A stretch of DNA of 64,000 nt from Xiphophorus maculatus (lineage: Eukaryota; Chordata; Actinopteri; Cyprinodontiformes; Poeciliidae), in the NCBI RefSeq assembly GCF_002775205.1, contig NC_036456.1, positions 20,519,468 through 20,583,467 of the forward strand. Direction: 5' to 3'. Numbering within the stretch: the first letter of the stretch is position 1; the number at the start of each line of letters is the position of its first letter. The translations under genes were made by a program, and so were the position numbers. Below the pieces are notes generated by a model that had not been told where the DNA came from, searched no databases, and worked only from the letters and a program-made list of their open reading frames with translations. Positions 58,266 to 64,000 of this stretch are shown in pieces.

Positions 58266-58800
58266 CAGGGGTCAGCAACCAATGGCTCCGGAGCCCCGTG
58301 TGGCTCTTTCATCCTTCTGTTGTGGCTCCCAGTGACTTTGGGAAATAGAATATTTTATTAAAATTAAATCATTAAAAAATTATAAATTAAAATAATTTTA
58401 AAATAAATTTCTAAATCTGAAGATTATGGTAAACTTGTAACATTAAAACAAAAGTTTTGAACATTTTTAGCACCCAAAATATACGTCATGTCCGCCGATG
58501 TGCGACAGGCATTCCTGGCGAACCCCACATGTCTGGCAGACCGTGTTTTTTAGCGCACTGATTTATTGACCTTTTGACCCTTGCCTGGAAGATACATCAT
58601 GAATAAATCCAAGAAAAGGAAACATTCTGAAGATGGCAGAACATTTAATGCTACGTGGACAGATCATTTTGTTTCACCGCTGATGAAACTGGTTCACCTT
58701 CTGCTAAATATGTGGCGACAGACTGGCAAACAACAAGAAGTCAAATGTTGAAAGACATTTCAAGAGCAAACACTAAAAAATATCCCGAGGGAGAGAAAAA
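58266..58800 (+). mobile_element. hAT-family DNA transposon remnant
   Basis: It begins CAGGGGTCAGCAACCAATGG and continues GGCTCTTTCATCC, the terminal pattern of vertebrate hAT (Charlie-like) elements. A broken transposase start follows at 58599 (MNKSKKRKHSEDGRTFNATW), a BED-type hAT N terminus that soon meets frameshifts and stops. The right end is not located. Confidence 0.7.
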
Positions 58801-58829
58801 ATAAATTAATCCCAGTGCTGCCTGGTTCT

Positions 58830-59183
58830 TCGTTTAGATCAGCCTTGTTTCTGTTTCACCTTAGTCCACTTCTTCTGACTGATTCTATGATAATTATGTT
58901 TATTTAGTTATTCTTTGCTACAGTTAGATTCATCTTTCTACTTCCTCTGTTTACTCTCACCTGAAGCCTGTTAGCCAATCAGCTCCGGCGTTTTGTTCAC
59001 CATTTAAACTCGTCTCTTTTCTCATTGGATCTTCATGTTTCCTCCCTGGTTTCCTCCTTCTTGCACTCGGCTCCTGTTTTGTTCCAACTTCCTGTGTTCC
59101 CCATGTTTTTGTTGTTTTTTCATTAAATATATCAAATCTTCTCTCTGCTTGATCTACATGTGTTTGTGAATTCATCACCATGA
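58830..59183 (+). mobile_element. Possible degenerate solo LTR
   Basis: The text ends with TTCATTAAATATATC, then GTTTGTGAATTCATCACCATGAC, much like the ATTAAA and CATGACA end of solo LTR family C at 16614-16976. The left end and target duplication are not clear. Confidence 0.3.
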
Positions 59184-59254
59184 CGACGCTGTAGCCATCT
59201 GTGGCTGGAATCAGTAACAGCAGAGCTGCTTTCTAACCACATTCAGAGGAAGGA

Positions 59255-59514
59255 AGTAGCGCACTGAAGGTCAAAGTAGCACACTGAAGGTCAAAGTAGC
59301 ACACTGAAGGTCAAAGTAGCACACTGAAGGTCAAAGTAGCACGCTGAAGGTCAAAGTAGCACGCTGAAGGTCAAAGTAGCACACTGAAGGTCAAAGTAGC
59401 ACACTGAAGGTCAAAGTAGCACGCTGAAGGTCAAAGTAGCACACTGAAGGTCAAAGTAGCACGCTGAAGGTCAAAGTAGCACACTGAAGGTCAAAGTAGC
59501 ACACTGAAGGTCAA
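59255..59514. repeat. 20-bp minisatellite, 13 copies
   Basis: The unit is AGTAGCACACTGAAGGTCAA with A/G variants at CAC(A/G)C. AAGGTCA in each unit matches a nuclear-receptor half-site. Confidence 0.95.
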
Positions 59515-59641
59515 ACTGCAACACAGGATTTAAACATGCCGCTAAGCACCATGGGAAATATTGTGTGCACTCCTATCAACCGCTACAACCGAACCAAACG
59601 TAGCAGTACTTCACAGGCTCCAGTCAACCAGAACCATCATC

Positions 59642-59647
59642 TTTATT
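59642..59647 (-). terminator. Probable poly(A) signal of the MHC class II beta gene
   Basis: A minus-strand AATAAA about 390 bases beyond the stop codon at 60037. Confidence 0.5.
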
Positions 59648-60036
59648 GAAACTGTTGTTTATTGTGAAGAACCAAAGTGTAGAAATCAGAAGAATAAACT
59701 AAAATCACAATAATAATTAATATCTGATCCAGTCCTGCTGTCTTCTAACATTAATCACAGCAGAAATAAACATTTTACATAAAACATGATCAAAATAAAC
59801 GATGCAGCTTCTCTTCTTTTCTCCTTCAGGCCTGAATATCAACTTCAGATTTTATTAAAAACCCAAAACTGAGGAAAAATCTCTTCATAAAAAACCATAG
59901 AGAGAATAAAATCACAGAAAGTGAACATTAATAAACCTGAAACGTTCCTGGAGAAAAGCAGCTGATTATCTGGACCAGAGTCCAGAACAAACTTCAGTTC
60001 CTGCAGACCGGGTTCTGATCGGGTTCTGTTCCTGGA

Positions 60037-60883
60037 TCAGGATCTGGATTCAAAGGTGGGGACGGGGACCAGATCTGAACAGGAACAAAGATCCAGAGAA
60101 CAGAGTCAGAGATGGACGGATCAGAACCATTCAGCCTCCTGTCTCATGAACGGATTAAAGTATTTGGTTTGGACTGAGAGGTTCTGACTCTTGGACCTGC
60201 AACGATGCAGATGCATTTATATATTGTGCACAAAATGAACAGGCTCTGCTTTTAATATTTGGTTCTAAACCAGTCCTGGTTCTGGTCCTATCCAGGTTCT
60301 GGTTCTAAATGTGTCCTGGTTCTGGTCCTGACCTTTGACCTTCCTCTTGTAGTAGATGAATCCAGCCAGAGACAAAATCAGACCCAGGATCAGTCCTGAA
60401 GCTCCGATGGCCAGTTTGTTCCTCTCTGACTCTGGCATGGACGGGTCTGTAGGGACATAGAGGAGAGGAGGGGGGAGGAAGAGGAAGAGGAGGGACAGAG
60501 AGGAGAGGAGGGGAGGAGGGGGAGGAGAGAGGAAGAGGAGGGGGAGAGAGAGAGAGAGTGAGGAGAGGAAGAGGAGAGAGGAGAGAAGAGGAGGGAGAGG
60601 GGAGAGGAAGAGGGGGAGGGGGAGGAAGAGAAGAGGGAGGAAGAGAGGGGAGGAATAGGAAAGAGGAGAGAGGGGAGGTAGGAATAGGAGGAGAGTGAAG
60701 GGCATAGTAAGGAGAAGACGGGATTACATGGAGGAAGGTAGTCAATCATGTCATGGACTTCTTATCTCTTCGCCTTGTTTCTCGCTTTCTCCCAGGTCTC
60801 TCTAGTCCTTCTTACCCCAGTCGGTGATCAGAGGTTCCTTCAGGCTGACATGTTCCACCCTGCAGGAGATCCGCTCTCCAGAC
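60037..60883 (-). CDS. MHC class II beta chain, last three exons only (partial)
   Basis: Three minus-strand exons: 60816-60883 (end of the beta-2 Ig domain, SGERISCRVEHVSLKEPLIT, with the Ig-fold cysteine), 60333-60446 (connecting peptide DPSMPESERNK and membrane helix IGASGLILGLILSLAGFIYY, basic anchor KRK) and 60037-60074 (tail LVPVPTFESRS, stop). Borders and phases agree. The beta-2 exon begins within the domain, which fits the extra intron known in acanthopterygian class II beta genes. The GxxxG-like GASGLILG pattern pairs with the alpha chain. Exons for signal, beta-1 and most of beta-2 are not found up to 64000; they lie beyond the window or are lost, so this may be a pseudogene fragment. 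The protein would present peptides to CD4 T cells. Confidence 0.85.
60452..60715. repeat. Polypurine (GA-rich) tract in the MHC class II beta intron
   Basis: About 260 bases almost entirely A/G on plus (GAGGAGAGGAGGGG-type), between the membrane exon and the beta-2 exon. ORFs of 119-146 codons through it on minus are artefacts. Confidence 0.95.
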
Positions 60884-61339
60884 CTGGAGACATGAACAGA
60901 ACCGGGTCAGAACCAACAGAACTGGGTCAGAACCAGCAGGTTTGTCCTCTAGAGCTGCTGTCCTGTAACGTTTAGATGAGCCTCTGCTGCTCCACCTGAA
61001 CAGAATAATGAGGTCATTAAGGTTCTGATCTGCACCAGGAGGAAATGAAGCCGTTTCATTCCAGCGTTTTGTACCTGAGGCTCATCTAGAACCTGCAGGC
61101 GGCGACTGGAGACCTGGAGTTTATTTATGTAGCAGCTTTTCTCTGAGATCTTCCTCCTGAGCTCAACAGCACTGCAGTCTGATGTGCCTCAGTCTGGACA
61201 CATTCAGGAGACAACTGGACTCACCTGGTGCACAGCAAATTGAAAAGTATTAAATGTTTTGGTGTTAGTAGACTTTATGCTAGTAGAGTTAATTTACTCT
61301 AATAGAGTCACATTCTGTTTATGTAACTCTGACCTGTAT

Positions 61340-61770
61340 TGTTACGGCTACTCTTGGATTTTAACAAAAATCAAAAGGTGCCAGAGTAGTTTCTAGGAGG
61401 AGGGTTTTCCGACTCATCCAAACCAAAGCACTCGCGGAAAGTTTTCTGGTGGCAAACGGTGACTTTCTCAATGTACAAAAATAACAGAAACACTCTCCGA
61501 GTTGACTTTCCAAAAAATGTAAAATTAAACTTTATTTGGTACGGTGGCAAAACTATTTCACCCCTCGCTCCTTAACCAAACAATCAGATGCCCTGCAGCA
61601 GCTGCTTCCGCTGCCTAATCACAGCAGGAGGCCACCTGATAAGGAGGAGGGTCTAAACAAAACAAATAAATAAACAAGTTACAATAGATATATTATTTAT
61701 ATAAATTTAGATCTGTAACCTTAATACATTAGCAAAAATAAATTAATCCAATTCTTAATAGGCTCCAACA
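61340..61770 (+). mobile_element. Solo LTR, family A, copy 2
   Basis: A 431-bp unit TGTTACGG...CCAACA, flanked by the 5-bp duplication TGTAT (61335-61339 and 61771-61775). It is nearly the same as 7899-8336. One visible difference is a short duplication (AAAAATC) near the start of copy 1. Confidence 0.93.
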
Positions 61771-62235
61771 TGTATATCATTAGCAGTTAAAATCCAGTGC
61801 TAAATGTTTCCGTATCAAATCTAGAGGTGATCAAATGGAATCAGTAACTCTTGACTTCTGAACTCTGAACTCCTACAGGCTGTAGCACTAGTTCATTCAC
61901 TGACTCGTCCCAGAATCTCAGGTTCCCAAGTCGTTTCAGGATCATTTACTTCCCACATGTCTGAGTTATTCACTGCGTTTGGTAAGTAATTTTTATCTGA
62001 GATGGTTTATAACTATTATTTTGAACTGAGGTCAAGCTGTATGATAGACATCATGGCTCGGTGTTAGCATATTTAGCTTAGCATGCTGAATGTTTGCAGA
62101 GTATCAGTGTTGGAAAAAACGGAGCCGGTGAACATTCAGTTAAATTCTTGGTCAACTTGAACAGATTCATAATAATCTGGAATATAGATTTTCATGACGT
62201 TGAACGTTTCAGGGGCGGAAATAAAAAATGTAGAT

Positions 62236-62425
62236 AGAAAAGGTAGATTCCAGGTGGATTCAAGGTAGATTCCAGGTGGATTCCAGGTAGATTCCAGGTG
62301 GATTCCAGGTGGATTCCAGGTAGATTCCAGGTGGATTCCAGGTGGATTCCAGGTAGATTCCAGGTAGATTCCAGGTAGATGCCAGGTGGATTCCAGGTAG
62401 ATTCCAGGTAGATTCCAGAGATGTG
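62236..62425. repeat. 12-bp minisatellite
   Basis: Units of GATTCCAGGTAG and GATTCCAGGTGG, about 15 copies. A 12-base period keeps all three frames open on minus, giving ESTWNLPG-type ORFs. Confidence 0.95.
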
Positions 62426-62857
62426 CATGGCAGCAGCTGTTCCTCCAGGGCCGGCCCAAGGTAATATGGGGCCTTAGCCAGAACCCCCCGTCCTACTAAG
62501 AACCTCAGCATCACTAACATGTTTAAATGTCGATCAGGTGAATCTGTGAGAGGGAGACCAGGTTTATTGGCCCAGTTTAAAATCAATCACTGATTATTGG
62601 TTATTGGCTGTGATGTATTTGTGAACAAACCCAATTCAAACACAAAGATTACACCATATTGTAACCATGGTAACACAACAATCAAACTATCAAGATGATT
62701 CTTTAAACTTTTACAACGTAAACGTCCTAGTTAAATCCTAAATGTACTATTTATTTTTCTCAGCTGATGCATTAAATAAAATGTAATAACATTGTTATTC
62801 TCTATAAATGATGCTACAGCTTTAGATCTATGGTCTGTGGTACAATTAGACCATTTC

Positions 62858-63630
62858 TAGGGGCCCCTGAGTGTCTGGAGGCCCCTGAGTGTCTGGAGGC
62901 CCCTGAGTGTCTGGAGGTCCCTGAATGTCTGGAGGCCCCTGAATGTCTGGAGGCCCCTGAATGTCTGGAGGTCCCTGAATGTCTGGAGGCCCCTGAATGT
63001 CTGGAGGCCCCTGAGTGTCTGGAGGCCCCTGAATGTCTGGAGGCCCCTGAATGTCTGGAGGCCCCTGAATGTCTGGAGGCCCCTGAATGTCTGGAGGCCC
63101 CTGAAGGTCTGGAGGCCCCTGAAGGTCTGGAGGCCCCTGAATGTCTGGAGGCCCCTGAAGGTCTGGAGGCCCCTGAATGTCTGGAGGCCCCTGAGTGTCT
63201 GGAGGCCCCTGAATGTCTGGAGGCCCCTGAGTGTCTGGAGGTCCCTGAATGTCTGGAGGCCCCTGAAGGTCTGGAGGCCCCTGAAGGTCTGGAGGCCCCT
63301 GAAGGTCTGGAGGCCCCTGAATGTCTGGAGGCCCCTGAAGGTCTGGAGGCCCCTGAATGTCTGGAGGCCCCTGAGTGTCTGGAGGCCCCTGAGTGTCTGG
63401 AGGTCCCTGAATGTCTGGAGGCCCCTGAATGTCTGGAGGCCCCTGAAGGCCTGGAGGCCCCTGAATGTCTGGAGGCCCCTGAAGGTCTGGAGGCCCTTGA
63501 GTGTCTGGAGGTCCCTGAATGTCTGGAGGCCCCTGAGTGTCTGGAGGTCCCTGAATGTCTGGAGGTCCCTGAATGTCTGGAGGCCCCTGAATGTCTGGAG
63601 GCCCCTGAATGTCTGGAGGCCCCTGAATGG
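62858..63630. repeat. 18-bp minisatellite, about 43 copies, open in one frame
   Basis: The unit GGAGGCCCCTGAATGTCT reads as the hexapeptide EAPECL on plus. Variants change single bases (GCC/GTC, TGT/GGT, GAA/GAG) and never create a stop, giving a 273-codon ORF from 62830. The unit length is divisible by three, so openness is expected without selection. No promoter or splice signals were seen. Confidence 0.95.
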
Positions 63631-63664
63631 CCCCTACCAGCAGCTCAGTAGCTGCTGGTAGGGG
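63631..63664. repeat. Perfect 15-bp hairpin at the end of the 18-bp array
   Basis: CCCCTACCAGCAGCT (63631-63645), loop CAGT, then its exact reverse complement (63650-63664). It sits directly at the array border. Confidence 0.95.
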
Positions 63665-64000
63665 GTCTCTGCACGGCCCTGGCTGAAATGGCTCTATTTA
63701 TAACCTCAGAGGGGGGTGGGCCCAAGGAGGGCTGAGGGATTTCATTGGATAAGCCCAATGTCTGTCAACAAAATCAGCCAATGGGCTGTCGAGGTGGATA
63801 AAAATGATGTTTGATATATTATTTTGTTACATTATGACAGCCTAGAGCTGCCAGATATACAGTAAATGCATCAGTCTGGACTCCAGGCGGTCAGTCCTCC
63901 TCTGGACACAAGTTCAAACTGAAAGCAGCTTCTTTTTTCTGTTGAAATTGTCAACCTGCCACAGCAACGTTGCTCCAATTTACACACCACTGAATATTTT

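Larger units (their letters stand above)
60884..64000. other. Region upstream of the MHC class II fragment, no further exon seen
   Basis: It was searched on minus for beta-1 and beta-2 sequence without success. It contains the solo LTR at 61340-61770, a 12-bp tandem repeat (62236-62425), the 18-bp array (62858-63630) with a hairpin, and otherwise unremarkable DNA. Confidence 0.5.

Noticed and set aside
60265-60749. Three overlapping proline/leucine/serine-rich ORFs
   Set aside because: They read through the polypurine tract. Only the short MHC class II membrane segment within them is real.

Overview
The window reads as teleost fish DNA, probably a percomorph. It has intron-rich vertebrate genes (TRAPP subunit 1, proteasome beta-1, an EphB receptor, an MHC class II beta chain with its Ig-domain exon split as in acanthopterygian fish). 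It also carries fish-type L1, Ty3/gypsy, Tc1 and hAT elements and many micro- and minisatellites. I cannot name the species. No RNA gene, CRISPR array or prokaryotic-type system was seen.

Layout. 1-6.8 kb: AT-rich DNA with a small minus-strand gene (four exons, 1185-2273) that looks like the tail, membrane and stalk part of a CD209/CLEC-type receptor without a lectin domain. 6.8-18.9 kb: a nest of retroelements. An old minus-strand L1-type LINE (14-bp target duplication at both ends) was hit by at least four later insertions: a 5.7-kb L1 with an 11-bp duplication and three solo LTRs with 5-bp duplications. 19.0-28.35 kb: a young Ty3/gypsy element (minus strand, two 1,420-bp LTRs with no difference found, open gag and pol) inserted into a 12-bp minisatellite. 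28.4-64 kb: a different compositional domain, GC-richer and packed with the heptamer GGTTCTG/CAGAACC. It holds trappc1 (minus), psmb6 (plus, divergent from trappc1 across about 640 bp), ephb4-like (plus, 20 coding exons over 13.7 kb), and the last three exons of an MHC class II beta gene (minus), with DNA transposon remnants and many tandem repeats between.

Host genes were assembled by eye with GT/AG junctions and phase checks. trappc1 gives 145 codons, psmb6 233 and ephb4-like 1,002, each close to the family length. trappc1 acts in ER-Golgi vesicle tethering, psmb6 is the caspase-like proteasome subunit, ephb4-like is an ephrin-B receptor kinase and MHC II beta presents peptide. They share no pathway. 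trappc1 and psmb6 probably share a bidirectional housekeeping promoter.

The most unusual signals are: (1) two separate tandem repeats in trappc1 that each copied the end of an exon, one with its splice donor and one with the stop codon; (2) the pervasive GGTTCTG/CAGAACC heptamer, absent from the left third; (3) an ephb4-like gene whose exons differ from the usual Eph layout by several apparent intron gains and one loss; (4) the dated insertion series in the retroelement nest; (5) a Tc1 transposase gene expanded internally into a 43-copy minisatellite and also split by a hAT-like insertion. I found no evidence of a wholly new multi-gene system.
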